A DNA stretch of 64,000 bases from Pseudoxanthomonas daejeonensis (lineage in GTDB: Bacteria > Pseudomonadota > Gammaproteobacteria > Xanthomonadales > Xanthomonadaceae). The notes below the pieces were generated by a model. That model saw only the letters and a program-made list of their open reading frames with translations. It was not told the DNA's origin and did not search any database. Location of the stretch: the NCBI RefSeq assembly GCF_010093205.1, contig NZ_PDWN01000009.1, positions 124,001 to 188,000 of the forward strand, given 5' to 3'. Of this stretch, positions 1 to 9,849 are shown piece by piece (within the stretch, counting starts at the first letter, position 1; each line of letters starts with the position of its first letter). A program made the position numbers and the translations under genes.

Positions 1-1
1 C

Positions 2-2176
2 ATCGCGCCGGCGCTGCGGCCGGATTTCAACCTCGACCTCCTGCTCGGCAATCCGGCCGCAATGGCCGGGCACTGGATCTTCCGCCGCCAGTGCGTGCGA
101 GATGCGGGCGGGTTCGATCCGGCACACGAAGGCGCGGCGGAGCTGGACCTGATCCTGCGCCTGGTCCTGCGGCACGGGCTGGCCGGCTTCGGCCACCTGG
201 CCGAACCCCTGCTGTCCTGCGCGCCACCGCGCCTGGCCGACGAGGCGCAGCGCGGCGCGATCCTCCGGCACCTGCATGAGCGCGGCTATTCCGCGGCGAC
301 CGTGACCGGCTGCGCCCCCGGCCTGCACCGCATCGACTACGGACACGAAGGGCAGCCGGCGGTGTCGATCATCGTGCTGGCCGGCGATGCGCTGGCACCG
401 CTGGAGCGCTGCGTGCTGTCGGTGCTGGAAAACACCGCCTGGCCGCACTACGAGCTGGTGCTGGTCGACCGTGGCGCTCCGGCCAGCCTGCGCCAATGGA
501 TGGACCAGGTCGTTCCGCTCGCCGCCGGCCGGGTCCGCGTGGTCGATGCCGGCGCCGGCACGTCGCCTGCCGCCGCCCGCAACCTCGCGGCGGAATCGTT
601 GGCCGATGGATTCGTGCTGTTCCTCGATGCCGAAGCCGCCGTGCTGGACCCCCGATGGCTGCACGGCCTGCTCAACCATGGCCAGCGTCCCGAGGTCGGC
701 ATTACTGGGGCCAAGACGGTTGCCGCCAACGGCACCATCACCCATGCCGGACTGGTACCGGGGTTGCATGCCGGCAGGGGACGCGTGTTCGCTGGCCAGC
801 CGGTCGGCGCAGGCGGCTACATGGGCCGGCTGCAGGTGGCGCAGGACTACGCCGCCGTCTCAAGCAGCTGCATGCTGGTCGAGCGCGAAGTATTCGCGGC
901 GCTCGGCGGCTTCGACGCCGATGCCTTTCCGGACCAGGGCTCCGACGTCGACCTGTGCCTGCGCGCCGGTGCGGCCGGCCGCCTCACCGTGTGGACCCCC
1001 GACGCGCTGCTGCTGCATGCGGCCGATGCCGCGGCCACCGACGCCCCGACGCAGCAAGCGCTTTACGCACGCTGGCTTCCGGTGCTGGCGCGCGACCCGG
1101 CCTACAACCCGAACCTGCGCCTGGACGTGCCCGGCGGCTTCGAACTCGAGGAGACCGCCCTCTCCCGCCGGCCCCTGCCCGCCGGCCTGCTGCCCCGCGT
1201 GCTGGCCCAGCCCAGCGACGCCCATGGCAGCGGCCACTACCGCGTGTTGCAGCCGTTCCTGGCGCTGCAGGCGGCGGGCCTGGTCGAAGGCGCCGCGCCG
1301 CCGCGCGCACTCGACGTGGTGGAGGTCGAACGCTTCAGCCCCGACGTGATCGTGATGCAGCGCCGCGTCGGCGAAGAGGACATCGCGCGCATGGCCCGCC
1401 TGCGGCGCTTCTCGCCGGCCTTCAAGGTCTACGAGCTGGACGATTGGCTGCCCGACCTGCCGGCGCGCAACATCCATCGCCGGCACATGCCGCGCGATGT
1501 AGGCGAACGGCTGCGGCGCGGCCTGGCCCAAGCCGACCGCTTCGTGGTCTCCACCCAGCCGTTGGCCGAGGCCTGTCGCGGCTGGCACCCGGACATCCGC
1601 GTGGTCGAGAACCGGCTCGATCCGCGCTTGTGGACCGGCCTGCCCGCGACGGCGCGCAAGCCGGGCGCCAGGCCGCGGGTCGGCTGGGCCGGCGGGGTCA
1701 GCCACGATGGCGACCTGGCGATGATCGCCGACGTCGTCCAGGCGCTGGCCGGCGAGGTGGACTGGGTGTTCTTCGGCATGTGTCCCGAGCAGTTGCGGCC
1801 GCACGTGGCCGAGTTCCATCCCGGCGTGCCGATCGGCGCATACCCGCGGGTGCTGGCCGCGCTTGGCCTGGACCTGGCGCTGGCGCCGCTCGAAGACCAT
1901 CCTTTCAACACCTGCAAGAGCAACCTGCGCCTGCTCGAATACGGCGCCTGCGGCTATCCGGTCGTGTGCAGCGACCTGTTGCCCTATCGCGGCGACCTGC
2001 CCGCCACCCGCGTGCGCAACCGCCCGCGCGACTGGATCGACGCCATCCGCGCCCACCTGGCCGAGCCTGCGGCCAGCGTCGCGGCCGGCGGGGCCCTGCG
2101 CGACGCGGTGCGTCGCGACTGGATGCTGGAAGGCCCAGGCCTTGAGGCCTGGCGCCGGGCCTGGCTGCCGGACTGA
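2..2176 (+). CDS. Large glycosyltransferase, two catalytic domains, 5'-truncated by window edge
   Basis: The reading frame is already open at the first base, so the start lies upstream of the window; 724 codons are visible. From the first in-window Met (position 62), a GT2 fold begins near residue 98 (SIIVLAGDALAPLERCVLSV), with nucleotide-binding-type acidic residues (LVDRG, LFLDAE) and the acceptor-side GSDVDLCLRAG motif near 295. A second GT4/CgeB-like domain begins near 390 (GSGHYRVLQPF) and ends in LRLLEYGACGYPVV, the donor-sugar region of GT-B enzymes. Such proteins add sugars to surface structures. Its place next to fliE suggests flagellin glycosylation, but that is inferred from position alone; an O-antigen or other surface glycan role is possible. 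Confidence 0.85.
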   Translation: MAPALRPDFNLDLLLGNPAAMAGHWIFRRQCVRDAGGFDPAHEGAAELDLILRLVLRHGLAGFGHLAEPLLSCAPPRLADEAQRGAILRHLHERGYSAATVTGCAPGLHRIDYGHEGQPAVSIIVLAGDALAPLERCVLSVLENTAWPHYELVLVDRGAPASLRQWMDQVVPLAAGRVRVVDAGAGTSPAAARNLAAESLADGFVLFLDAEAAVLDPRWLHGLLNHGQRPEVGITGAKTVAANGTITHAGLVPGLHAGRGRVFAGQPVGAGGYMGRLQVAQDYAAVSSSCMLVEREVFAALGGFDADAFPDQGSDVDLCLRAGAAGRLTVWTPDALLLHAADAAATDAPTQQALYARWLPVLARDPAYNPNLRLDVPGGFELEETALSRRPLPAGLLPRVLAQPSDAHGSGHYRVLQPFLALQAAGLVEGAAPPRALDVVEVERFSPDVIVMQRRVGEEDIARMARLRRFSPAFKVYELDDWLPDLPARNIHRRHMPRDVGERLRRGLAQADRFVVSTQPLAEACRGWHPDIRVVENRLDPRLWTGLPATARKPGARPRVGWAGGVSHDGDLAMIADVVQALAGEVDWVFFGMCPEQLRPHVAEFHPGVPIGAYPRVLAALGLDLALAPLEDHPFNTCKSNLRLLEYGACGYPVVCSDLLPYRGDLPATRVRNRPRDWIDAIRAHLAEPAASVAAGGALRDAVRRDWMLEGPGLEAWRRAWLPD

Positions 2177-2261
2177 CCCGGAACGGGCCGCCTTCGGCGC
2201 GCCTTCCCTTCGCACCCCGCGTCACCCGCCCCTTGCCCCTGCCGGAATGCCGGCACGGTTC

Positions 2262-2277
2262 CGGCACGCCGCTTGCA
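2262..2277 (+). promoter_or_regulatory. Sigma-54 (-24/-12) promoter of fliE operon
   Basis: CGGCACGCCGCTTGCA matches the RpoN consensus TGGCACGN4TTGCW, with the invariant GG (2263-2264) and GC (2275-2276) exactly 12 bp apart. It lies 32 bp before the fliE ATG, giving a predicted transcript start near 2288. The same 16 bases recur upstream of fliL. A FleQ-type activator encoded outside the window would be required. Confidence 0.85.
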
Positions 2278-2308
2278 TCGACAGCGGCGTGCATTGCCCG
2301 GGGGTCCC

Positions 2309-2689
2309 ATGACCGATTCGATCAGCTCCGTCCTGTCGCAGATCCGTGCCTACCAGACCCAGCTGGGCCAGGCGCCGCGGGCCGCGGGCGACATGGCGCG
2401 CAGCGACGCGATCCAGGGCCTGCCCGGAGGCCTGCAGGCACCCGGCCAGGCCGGCGCCGTCGGCGGCACCAGTTTCAGCGAGACCCTGCGCGGCGCGATC
2501 AATGGCGTCAGCGAGGCCCAGGCGAAATCCGGCGCATTGCAGCGCGCCTTCGAACTGGGCGAACCCGGTGCCGACCTGGCCCGGGTGATGGTCGCCTCGC
2601 AGCAATCGCAGGTGGCGTTCCGCGCCACCGTGGAAGTGCGCAACCGACTGGTACAGGCGTACCAGGACGTCATGAACATGCCGCTGTAA
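2309..2689 (+). CDS. fliE: Flagellar hook-basal body complex protein FliE
   Basis: FliE (126 aa) joins the MS ring to the proximal rod and is secreted by the flagellar export apparatus. The C-terminal half has the family signature: FSETLRGAINGVSEAQAKSG, then a VMVASQQSQVAFRATVEVRNRLVQAYQDVMNMPL-type helix ending at the stop. The start chosen is ATG 2309 (MTDSISSV) rather than an in-frame ATG 36 bp upstream, because that one overlaps the sigma-54 -12 element and would precede the predicted transcript start. It is the first gene of the fliEFGHIJK run, with fliF 19 bp downstream. Confidence 0.95.
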   Translation: MTDSISSVLSQIRAYQTQLGQAPRAAGDMARSDAIQGLPGGLQAPGQAGAVGGTSFSETLRGAINGVSEAQAKSGALQRAFELGEPGADLARVMVASQQSQVAFRATVEVRNRLVQAYQDVMNMPL

Positions 2690-2708
2690 ACGCAGGGACC
2701 GGACCGCG

Positions 2709-4433
2709 ATGGCGCTTTCGATATCCAGGGAATCACTGAACCGCGAGCAGGCCGCCGAGAAGGCCGCCTCGGCCGTGGTCAAGCTCCAGGAAATGCAGCT
2801 GGGCCGCAAGGCCGGCACGCTGGCGATGATCGCGCTGGCGGTCGCCGCCGGCCTGTACGTGTTCTTCTGGTCGCAGAAGCCCGACTACAGCCCGCTCTAT
2901 ACCGGCCTGGACCCCAAGGCCACCGCCGAGGCGGCCGACCTGCTGCGTGCCGCGCAGATCCCGTTCAAGCTCGACCAGGCCAGCGGCGCGATCTCGGTGC
3001 CCGAGCAGAACCTGCACGACGCGCGACTGAAGCTTGCCGGATCCGGCCTGGCCGAGAGCGGCCGCCTGGGCTTCGAGCTGATGGAGCGCGACCCGGGTTT
3101 CGGCGTGAGCCAGTTCGTCGAGAACGCGCGCTACCAGCACGCGCTGGAGACCGAGCTGGTCCGCACCATCGCCACGCTGCGCCCGGTGCGCGACGCACGC
3201 GTGCACCTGGCCATCCCCAAGCCGTCGGCGTTCACCCGCCAGCGCGAGGCCGCCAGCGCCTCGGTGGTCCTCGAACTGCGTTCGGGCGCCCTGCTCGAGC
3301 GCAACCAGGTCGATGCGATCGTGCACCTGGTGTCCTCGTCGATCCCCGACCTGTCCCCCGAGCGGGTCACCGTGGTCGACCAGAACGGCCGCCTGCTCAG
3401 CAGCAATGGCGGCGACAGCGAATCGGCGCTCAGCGCCGCCCAGTTCGAGCAGGTCCGTCGCCAGGAAACGTCCTACAACCAGCGCATCCGCGAGCTGCTC
3501 GAACCGCTGACCGGGCCGGGCCGGGTCAACGCCGAGGTCACCGTGGACATGGACTTCTCGGTCACCGAGGAAGCGCGCGAACTGTTCAACGGCGAGCCGG
3601 CCAAGCTGCGCAGCGAGCAGGTCAGCGAGAACAGCTCCGCCGCCGAGGGCCCGCAGGGCATCCCCGGCGCGACCAGCAATACCCCCCCCGGCGCGAATGC
3701 TCCGGTCGCCGCCGGCGCCGCCAACCCTGCCGATCCGGCTGCGGCCGCTCCGGCCAATGCCACCGTCGCCGCGGCCGGTCCGACCGAAAGCTCGCGCAGC
3801 GCCACCCGCAACTTCGAACTGGACCGCACCCTGCAGCACACCCGCCAGCCGGCGGGCCGGATCCGCCGGATCACCGCCGCGATCTTGGTCGATCACGTGC
3901 CGCGCCCCGGCAAGGACGGCAAGACCACGCTGCAGGCGATGGACGCCGAAGAGGTCAAGCGGGTCGAGGAACTGGTCCGCCAGGCGGTGGGCTTCGATGC
4001 CGCGCGCGGTGACGTGGTCTCGGTGGTCAATGCCGCGTTCGTACGCGAAGACGCCGATGCCATCGAGCCGCCCAAATGGTGGGAAGACCCGCGCGTGCGC
4101 GATGCCCTGCGCCTGGTGCTCGGTGCGCTGGTGGTGCTGGCCCTGCTGTTCGGCGTGCTGCGCCCGGCGCTGCGCCAGATCGCCGGTCCGGCGCCGAAGG
4201 CGCGCAACCGCCAGGACCTGGCCGAGGAAACCGCCGAGGTGTCCCTGGTCGACGACGACATGCCGGCGCTGGCCAACGACACCGCGCACATCGGCCACGC
4301 GCGCCAGCAGACGATCGCGCTGGCCTCCGATGCCTACGAGGACCGGCTGCGCAACGCGCGCGAAGCGGTCAAGTCCGACTCCAAGCGGGTCGCCCAGGTG
4401 GTGAGGGAGTGGGTGGGCAATGAAGCAACCTAA
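2709..4433 (+). CDS. fliF: Flagellar MS-ring protein FliF
   Basis: FliF (574 aa) forms the MS ring in the inner membrane, the foundation of the basal body and the mount for FliG. A first membrane helix lies near residues 38-54 and a second near 462-483. Between them sits the periplasmic YscJ/FliF ring-building region (DYSPLYTGLDPK, LARTI-type helices, VHLAIPKPSAFTR). A long Ala/Pro/Gly-rich stretch (about 318-360) separates the ring-building parts. The C-terminal cytosolic tail binds FliG. The start has an AGGGA motif upstream. The 3' end overlaps fliG by 14 bp, so the two are translationally coupled. Confidence 0.97.
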   Translation: MALSISRESLNREQAAEKAASAVVKLQEMQLGRKAGTLAMIALAVAAGLYVFFWSQKPDYSPLYTGLDPKATAEAADLLRAAQIPFKLDQASGAISVPEQNLHDARLKLAGSGLAESGRLGFELMERDPGFGVSQFVENARYQHALETELVRTIATLRPVRDARVHLAIPKPSAFTRQREAASASVVLELRSGALLERNQVDAIVHLVSSSIPDLSPERVTVVDQNGRLLSSNGGDSESALSAAQFEQVRRQETSYNQRIRELLEPLTGPGRVNAEVTVDMDFSVTEEARELFNGEPAKLRSEQVSENSSAAEGPQGIPGATSNTPPGANAPVAAGAANPADPAAAAPANATVAAAGPTESSRSATRNFELDRTLQHTRQPAGRIRRITAAILVDHVPRPGKDGKTTLQAMDAEEVKRVEELVRQAVGFDAARGDVVSVVNAAFVREDADAIEPPKWWEDPRVRDALRLVLGALVVLALLFGVLRPALRQIAGPAPKARNRQDLAEETAEVSLVDDDMPALANDTAHIGHARQQTIALASDAYEDRLRNAREAVKSDSKRVAQVVREWVGNEAT

Positions 4434-5439
4434 CGCCACCGAAGAACTCAATGGCGTGCAGCGCGCCGCGGTGCTGCTGCTGTCGCTGGGCGAGAACGAC
4501 GCGGCCGAGGTACTCAAGCACATGGGCGCCAAGGAAGTGCAGAAGCTGGGCCTGGCGATGGCGACCATGAGCGGCGTCACCCGCGACCAGGTACTGCGGG
4601 TGATGGACGACTTCGACGGCGCGCTGGACAAGCAGACCTCGGTGGGCGTGGGCGCCGACGACTACATCCGCAACGTGCTGATCCAGGCGCTGGGCGCCGA
4701 CAAGGCCGGCAGCCTGATCGACCGCATCCTGCTCGGCCGCAACACCACCGGCCTGGACACGCTGAAGTGGATGGACTCGCGCGCGATCTCCGACCTGGTC
4801 CGCAACGAGCATCCGCAGATCATCGCGATCGTGCTCTCGCACCTGGACGGCGACCACGCCGCCGACACGCTCAAGCTGCTGCCCGAGCGCACCCGCGCCG
4901 ACGTGCTCCTGCGCATCGCCACCCTGGACGGCATCCCGCCCAACGCGCTCAACGAACTCAACGAGATCATGGAGCGCCAGTTCTCCGGCAACCAGAACCT
5001 GAAATCCTCCAACATCGGCGGGGTCAAGGTCGCGGCCAACATCCTCAACTACCTGGAAACCGGCCAGGACCAGTCGATCCTCGGCGCGATTTCGCAGGTG
5101 GACGCCGAGTTGAGCCAGCGCATCCAGGACCTGATGTTCGTGTTCGACGACCTGGTCGAACTGGACGACCGCGAACTGCAGACCCTGTTGCGCGAAGTCT
5201 CGGGCGAACGCCTGGGCATCGCCCTGCGCGGCGCCGACGTCAAGGTGCGCGAGAAGATCACCCGCAACATGTCCCAGCGCGCCGCCGAGATCCTGCTCGA
5301 GGACATGGAGGCACGCGGACCGGTGCGCCTGTCCGACGTGGAAGGCGCGCAGAAGGAAATCCTGACCATCGTGCGGCGCCTGGCCGACGAAGGCGTGGTC
5401 AGCCTCGGCGGCGCCGGCGGCGGCGAGGAGCTGGTATGA
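4420..5439 (+). CDS. fliG: Flagellar motor switch protein FliG
   Basis: FliG (339 aa, usual family length) is the rotor protein that takes torque from the stator and, with FliM and FliN, sets rotation direction. The N-terminal FliF-binding domain begins ELNGVQRAAVLLLSLGENDAAEVLKHMG. The middle domain carries the EHPQ motif (NEHPQIIAIVLSHL, about residues 128-141). The C-terminal torque helix contains the alternating charged residues (DLVELDDRELQTLLREV, EKITRNMSQRAAEILLEDME). It overlaps fliF by 14 bp and fliH by 4 bp (ATGA). Confidence 0.98.
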   Translation: MKQPNATEELNGVQRAAVLLLSLGENDAAEVLKHMGAKEVQKLGLAMATMSGVTRDQVLRVMDDFDGALDKQTSVGVGADDYIRNVLIQALGADKAGSLIDRILLGRNTTGLDTLKWMDSRAISDLVRNEHPQIIAIVLSHLDGDHAADTLKLLPERTRADVLLRIATLDGIPPNALNELNEIMERQFSGNQNLKSSNIGGVKVAANILNYLETGQDQSILGAISQVDAELSQRIQDLMFVFDDLVELDDRELQTLLREVSGERLGIALRGADVKVREKITRNMSQRAAEILLEDMEARGPVRLSDVEGAQKEILTIVRRLADEGVVSLGGAGGGEELV

Positions 5440-6053
5440 GCGCGGTGGTGCGCTGGCTGGCCCCGGACCTGGATGCGACGCCCGCCGCCGCGATCGATGC
5501 GCCCGGCGACATGCCGCTGCCGCGGCCGCCGAGCCTGGAAGAGGTCCAGTCCATCGAGGAGGCCGCGCGCCGTGACGGCTACGAAGCCGGGCTGGCGCTG
5601 GGCCACCAGGAGGGATTCGCCCAGGGCCAGGCCGAAGTGCGCCGCCTGACCGCGCAGATCGAAGGCATCCTCGACAACTTCTCCCGCCCCCTCGCCCGCC
5701 TCGAGGACGAGGTCACCGCGGCGCTCGGTGAGCTGGCCGTGCGCATCGCCGGCAGCCTGGTCGGTCGGGCCTATGGCGCCGACCCGGTGCTGCTCTCGGA
5801 CCTGGTCGGCGAAGCACTCGACGCGGTCGGCGGCACCAGCCGCGACGTCGAGGTGCGCCTGCACCCGGACGACATCCACGCACTGGCCCCGCTGCTGGCC
5901 CTGGTCAGCGGCGCGCGCCTGGTGCCCGACCCGACCCTGGGCCGCGGCGACCTGCGCGTGCACGCCGAAGCGGTGCGCATCGACGGCACCCTGGAAGCCC
6001 GCCTGCGCGGCGCGCTGGAAAGCGTGATCCACAAGGCCGGAGCGCGCGCATGA
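5436..6053 (+). CDS. fliH: Flagellar export ATPase regulator FliH
   Basis: FliH (205 aa) is the peripheral stalk protein that holds the FliI ATPase inactive and docks it at the export gate. The start is the ATG in the ATGA overlap with fliG. A Pro/Asp-rich N terminus leads into a Gly-repeat helix ([18 protein letters not shown], about 50-67), the GxxxG-type stretch typical of FliH. The C-terminal V-ATPase E-subunit-like domain follows ([27 protein letters not shown]). It overlaps fliI by 4 bp. Confidence 0.95.
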   Translation: MSAVVRWLAPDLDATPAAAIDAPGDMPLPRPPSLEEVQSIEEAARRDGYEAGLALGHQEGFAQGQAEVRRLTAQIEGILDNFSRPLARLEDEVTAALGELAVRIAGSLVGRAYGADPVLLSDLVGEALDAVGGTSRDVEVRLHPDDIHALAPLLALVSGARLVPDPTLGRGDLRVHAEAVRIDGTLEARLRGALESVIHKAGARA

Positions 6054-7483
6054 CGCCGCAATCCAGTCCCGCCTCCCCCGCTCCGGCCGTCGCCGGCGCC
6101 GTGCCGGCCGACTGGCTGGCGGCACGCAACCTGCGCCTGGCCACGCGCCTGGAAACGATCGCGCTGGATCCGTCCAGCGGTCGCGGCCTGATCCGCGAAG
6201 GCATCCTGCGCCGCGCCATCGGACTGACCCTCGAGGCGACCGGCTGCGAGGCACCGATGGGCGCGACCTGCAAGGTCGAAGTCGCCGATGGCGGCTGGGT
6301 CGAAGCGGAGGTCGTCGGTTTCGCCGGCGAACGCACCTCGCTGATGCCCAGCGCCGAACTGCATGGCCTGCTGCCGAACGCGCGGGTGGTCCCGGTCCGT
6401 CGCCGCGGCGGCGTGGAAGTCGGCGAGGGCCTGCTCGGCCGGGTGATCGATTCCGACGGCGTGCCGCTGGACGGCCGCGGCCCGATCCGCGCCGAAGGCA
6501 GCGTCGGCATGGCCGGCGTCTCGATCAATCCGCTGGCGCGCGAACCGATCATCCAGCCGCTGGACGTGGGCGTGCGCGCGATCAATGCACTGCTGCCGAT
6601 CGGCCGCGGCCAGCGCGTGGGCCTGTTCGCGGGCTCGGGCGTGGGCAAGTCGACGTTGCTGGGAATGATGACCCGCTACACCGCCGCCGACGTGATCGTC
6701 GTAGGCCTGATCGGCGAACGTGGCCGCGAAGTGCGCGATTTCGTCGAGACCACCCTGGGCGAGGAAGGCCTGCGCCGCGCCGTGGTCGTGGCCGCACCGG
6801 CCGATCGCCCGCCGCTGGCGCGGCTGCATGGCGCCTATCGCGCCACCGCCATCGCCGAGTGGTTCCGCGACCAGGGCCTGAACGTGCTGCTGCTGATGGA
6901 TTCGCTCACCCGCTTCGCCCAGGCCCAGCGCGAGATCGGCCTGTCGGTGGGCGAGCCGCCGACCACCCGCGGCTATCCGCCGTCGGTGTTCGCCAAGCTG
7001 CCGGCCCTGGTCGAGCGCGCCGGCAATGGCGCCGCCGGCCGCGGTTCGATCACCGCGTTCTACACCGTGCTCACCGAAGGCGACGATCCGCAGGATCCGA
7101 TCGCCGACGCGGCGCGCGCGATCCTCGATGGCCACATCCTGCTGTCGCGGCGGATCGCCGATGCCGGCCTGTATCCGGCCATCGACGTGGAGTCCTCGGT
7201 CAGCCGCGTCGTGCAGGACATCGCCGACGACACCTGGCGCGCACGGATCCGCGCGCTCAAGCGCCTGGTCTCCGCCTACAACAGCAACCGCGACCTGATC
7301 GCCATCGGCGCCTACCAGCGCGGCGGCGATCCGGTGGTGGACGAGGCCCTGGACCGCTGGCCGGAAATCGTCGAGTTCCTCGGCCAGGACGTGGCCCGGG
7401 CCGCGGACCTGCACCACAGCCGCGACGCGCTGGCCGCCCTGCTTGAGCCCGGCCTGCTGCACAAGAAGGAGAACGTCGCATGA
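6050..7483 (+). CDS. fliI: Flagellum-specific ATP synthase FliI
   Basis: FliI (477 aa) is the hexameric ATPase of the flagellar type III export apparatus, which unfolds and delivers substrates. The Walker A motif AGSGVGKST lies at residues 194-202. Walker B is [20 protein letters not shown], and [10 protein letters not shown] and ESSVSRVV are also family-specific. The N-terminal extension has the family's [13 protein letters not shown] region. The start lies in a 4-bp overlap with fliH and the end in a 4-bp overlap with fliJ, so FliH, FliI and FliJ are made together. Confidence 0.98.
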   Translation: MTPQSSPASPAPAVAGAVPADWLAARNLRLATRLETIALDPSSGRGLIREGILRRAIGLTLEATGCEAPMGATCKVEVADGGWVEAEVVGFAGERTSLMPSAELHGLLPNARVVPVRRRGGVEVGEGLLGRVIDSDGVPLDGRGPIRAEGSVGMAGVSINPLAREPIIQPLDVGVRAINALLPIGRGQRVGLFAGSGVGKSTLLGMMTRYTAADVIVVGLIGERGREVRDFVETTLGEEGLRRAVVVAAPADRPPLARLHGAYRATAIAEWFRDQGLNVLLLMDSLTRFAQAQREIGLSVGEPPTTRGYPPSVFAKLPALVERAGNGAAGRGSITAFYTVLTEGDDPQDPIADAARAILDGHILLSRRIADAGLYPAIDVESSVSRVVQDIADDTWRARIRALKRLVSAYNSNRDLIAIGAYQRGGDPVVDEALDRWPEIVEFLGQDVARAADLHHSRDALAALLEPGLLHKKENVA

Positions 7484-7938
7484 TGCAGTCCCGCCGCTTC
7501 GACCCGCTGCTGCGCCGCGCGCAGGAGCACGAAGACACCGTGGCCCGCGACCTGGCCGAGCGCCAGCGCGCGCACGAGCTGCAGGAATCGCGGCTGGCCG
7601 AACTGCGCCGTTACGCCGACGAGTACGCCTCCAGCCAGATGGCCGCGATCAGCCCGGCGCAACTGGCCAACCGCCGCGCCTTCCTGGACCGGCTCGAGAG
7701 CGCGGTGGAACAGCAGAGCCGCACCGTGGACCACAGCCGCGAGAACGTGGACGCCGAGCGCGCCCGCCTGCTCCTGGCCAGCCGCGACAAGCAGGTGCTC
7801 GAGCAGCTGTCGGCCAGCTACCGGGCGCAGGAGCGCAAGGTCGACGAACGCCGCAGCCAGCGCGAGATGGACGACCTCGGCGCACGACGCGTCCGCGCGG
7901 CCCAGCAGGCCGGCGATGCGGAAGGGGAATCGCGTTGA
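7480..7938 (+). CDS. fliJ: Flagellar export chaperone FliJ
   Basis: FliJ (152 aa) is the coiled-coil stalk that sits in the FliI ring, recycles chaperones and couples ATPase action to the FlhA gate. Nearly the whole protein is predicted antiparallel coiled coil rich in Arg, Glu and Gln ([31 protein letters not shown]). Sequence conservation in this family is low, so the call rests on coiled-coil character, length and position between fliI and fliK. The stop overlaps the presumed TTG start of fliK. Confidence 0.9.
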   Translation: MMQSRRFDPLLRRAQEHEDTVARDLAERQRAHELQESRLAELRRYADEYASSQMAAISPAQLANRRAFLDRLESAVEQQSRTVDHSRENVDAERARLLLASRDKQVLEQLSASYRAQERKVDERRSQREMDDLGARRVRAAQQAGDAEGESR

Positions 7939-9062
7939 ATCCATCGGCCTTGGCCAGCGCAGTTTCGTCCGCGCCACAGCCCGGTTCGGCAGGCAAGCAG
8001 GCGGGCATTTCTGCAGGTGACGCCCGCGAGGGCGAGGACTTTTCGCGCATGCTCGACGGCGGCGCACCGGCGGGATCGGGCGAGGCCGCGCAGGCCCCCG
8101 GCCGCCGGGCGGAATCCGGTGGCCGCGACAGCGCCCAGCCGCGCGCATCGAAGACGCAAGAAGCCGCGTCGGCGCGCGACGTTGAAAGCACCCCGGCGCC
8201 CACTGCGAGCGCCGCCAGCGGGGACGCCCTTGAACGGGTGCCGGCGGACGAGCCCACTACCGCCCCCGCAGCCGCCTGGCCGCCGCCGGGCCTGGCCAGC
8301 CTGCTCGCGCCGGGTCTTGCGCCGACGCCTACACCGCCACCGACGACGCCCACGCCCACGCCCACGCCGACGAGCGCGATGGCCGCGCCGTTCCCGCATG
8401 CAAGCGCTGCCAGCACCGCGGCGATGACTGCCAGCGGGGGACTGGCCGTCGGCACCGCGGATGCCGCCGCCGATGCAGCGGCCACCCCGGCAGCGGCCGA
8501 TACGCTGGCCACTTTGCTGCAACCGGTCGCCGATGCCGGTGCCGACACCACGCCGAACGCAGGCGTAAGCGCCTTCCCGCTGGCGATGGCCTCACCTGCG
8601 ACGGCTACGCAGGCCTCGCCCACGCCGCCGCTGTCGACGCCCCCCAATGCGCCGACGCCGCAGCTGCACGGTGCAGCCTTCGCCGATGACGTCGGTACCC
8701 ACGTGCAATGGCTGGCCGGGCAGAAGATCGGCCACGCGCACATCCGCATTTCGCCCCAGGACCTCGGACCGGTGGAGATCCGCCTGCAGCTGGACGGCGA
8801 CCGGATCAGCGCCGACTTCAGCAGTGCCCAGCCGGAAGTGCGACAGGCCCTGGAGAACGGCCTGCCGCGATTGCGCGAAATGCTCGGGCAGAACGGCTTC
8901 CAGCTGGCCCATGCCGGCGTGGGCCAGCAGTCGCAGCAGGACGGCAGCGGACAGGGCAATGGCTCCCGTGGTGGTGGCGCAAGCGGCGGGACGGATGACG
9001 GCCCTGCCACCCCGCCCCCGGTACGACAGGTCGCCCGCGGCCTGCTTGACGCCTACGCCTGA
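7935..9062 (+). CDS. fliK: Flagellar hook-length control protein FliK
   Basis: FliK (375 aa) measures hook length and switches export specificity to filament subunits. The start is taken as TTG at 7935, in a TTGA overlap with the fliJ stop and just after GAAGGGGA; no ATG or GTG start is convincing. The N-terminal two thirds is a low-complexity Ala/Pro/Thr linker, including a Thr-Pro tract near residues 133-147. The conserved C-terminal Flg_hook domain starts near 254 (VQWLAGQKIGHAHIRISPQ, DLGPVEIRLQLDGDRISADF). It is the last gene of the first flagellar block. Confidence 0.92.
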   Translation: MNPSALASAVSSAPQPGSAGKQAGISAGDAREGEDFSRMLDGGAPAGSGEAAQAPGRRAESGGRDSAQPRASKTQEAASARDVESTPAPTASAASGDALERVPADEPTTAPAAAWPPPGLASLLAPGLAPTPTPPPTTPTPTPTPTSAMAAPFPHASAASTAAMTASGGLAVGTADAAADAAATPAAADTLATLLQPVADAGADTTPNAGVSAFPLAMASPATATQASPTPPLSTPPNAPTPQLHGAAFADDVGTHVQWLAGQKIGHAHIRISPQDLGPVEIRLQLDGDRISADFSSAQPEVRQALENGLPRLREMLGQNGFQLAHAGVGQQSQQDGSGQGNGSRGGGASGGTDDGPATPPPVRQVARGLLDAYA

Positions 9063-9101
9063 TCCAGGCGCAGGCACCAATCCCGGGACTACACCGTCCC
9101 T

Positions 9102-9196
9102 GTAGGAGCGGGCACGACCGCGACACCGAGCCCATCGGAACCACGACGACGACGCCCAGGCCAACGGCGTCGGTGTCGCGGTCATGCCCGCTCCTA
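9102..9196. repeat. REP-like palindromic element between fliK and fliL
   Basis: Arms GTAGGAGCGGGCACGACC (from 9102) and GGTCATGCCCGCTCCTAC (ending 9196) are near-perfect inverted repeats. The pairing extends inward through GCGACACCGA / TCGGTGTCGC, leaving a loop of about 40 bp. The arms match the unit tandemly repeated at 63414-63866, so this is a dispersed family. It separates two operons and may form a long hairpin that attenuates or ends transcription. Confidence 0.85.
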
Positions 9197-9253
9197 CGAA
9201 AACCAGGCATCACGGTACGCAGGGACCCACGCGCCGGTTTCCCGCCGGAGCCA

Positions 9254-9269
9254 CGGCACGCCGCTTGCA
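9254..9269 (+). promoter_or_regulatory. Sigma-54 (-24/-12) promoter of fliL operon
   Basis: CGGCACGCCGCTTGCA is identical to the fliE promoter core. GG is at 9255-9256 and GC at 9267-9268, with correct 12-bp phasing. It lies 33 bp before the fliL start, with transcription predicted to begin near 9280. Placement after the REP-like palindrome implies fliLMNOPQR is an independently initiated unit. Confidence 0.85.
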
Positions 9270-9302
9270 TCCTGACCGGGGCAACCCTCAGGAGATCGAC
9301 GC

Positions 9303-9833
9303 GTGGCCACAGCTGCCGACAAGAATTCCCGCGCCACGGCCCAGAAAGGCGCCGCGCACGCCACCAAGGCCGGCAGCAAGCTGCCGCTGATCATCAGCGC
9401 TGTCGCGGTCCTGGCCGCCGCTGGCGCCGGCGGCGGCTGGTACTGGAGTTCGCGCCAGGCCTCCGCTGCCGAGCAGGCCGCCGCCGAAGCGCGCAAGCCC
9501 AAGCTGCCCGCGCCCGCCCAGTACCTGGCGCTGGAACCGCCGTTCGTGGTCAACCTCACCGGCGCCAATGCCGGCCCGCAGTACCTGCAGGTCGAGATCC
9601 AGCTGATGACCCGCGATCCGGCCGCGCTGGCCCAGCTCGAACGCCATGCCCCCGCGATCCGCGCGCGCCTGCTGATGCTGCTCGCCCAGCAGGATGCGCA
9701 GGGCATCGCCGATCGCACCGGCAAGGAGAAGCTGCAGGCGCTGGCCCTGGCTGAAGTGCGCAAGCTGATGCGCGCCGAGACCGGCTCGCCCAGCGTCGAA
9801 GAACTGCTGTTCACCAGTTTCGTCACCCAGTAA
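9303..9833 (+). CDS. fliL: Flagellar basal body-associated protein FliL
   Basis: FliL (176 aa) is a single-pass inner-membrane protein that surrounds and stabilises the stator around the rotor. The start is GTG, preceded by AGGAG at a suitable distance. A Lys/Ala-rich cytosolic segment is followed by one membrane helix near residues 36-54 (LIISAVAVLAAAGAGGGWYW). The periplasmic FliL domain includes ALEPPFVVNLTGA, YLQVEIQLMTRDP and the C-terminal VEELLFTSFVTQ. It is the first gene after the second sigma-54 promoter. Confidence 0.95.
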   Translation: MATAADKNSRATAQKGAAHATKAGSKLPLIISAVAVLAAAGAGGGWYWSSRQASAAEQAAAEARKPKLPAPAQYLALEPPFVVNLTGANAGPQYLQVEIQLMTRDPAALAQLERHAPAIRARLLMLLAQQDAQGIADRTGKEKLQALALAEVRKLMRAETGSPSVEELLFTSFVTQ

Positions 9834-9849
9834 CCGGATCCCGCGCGCC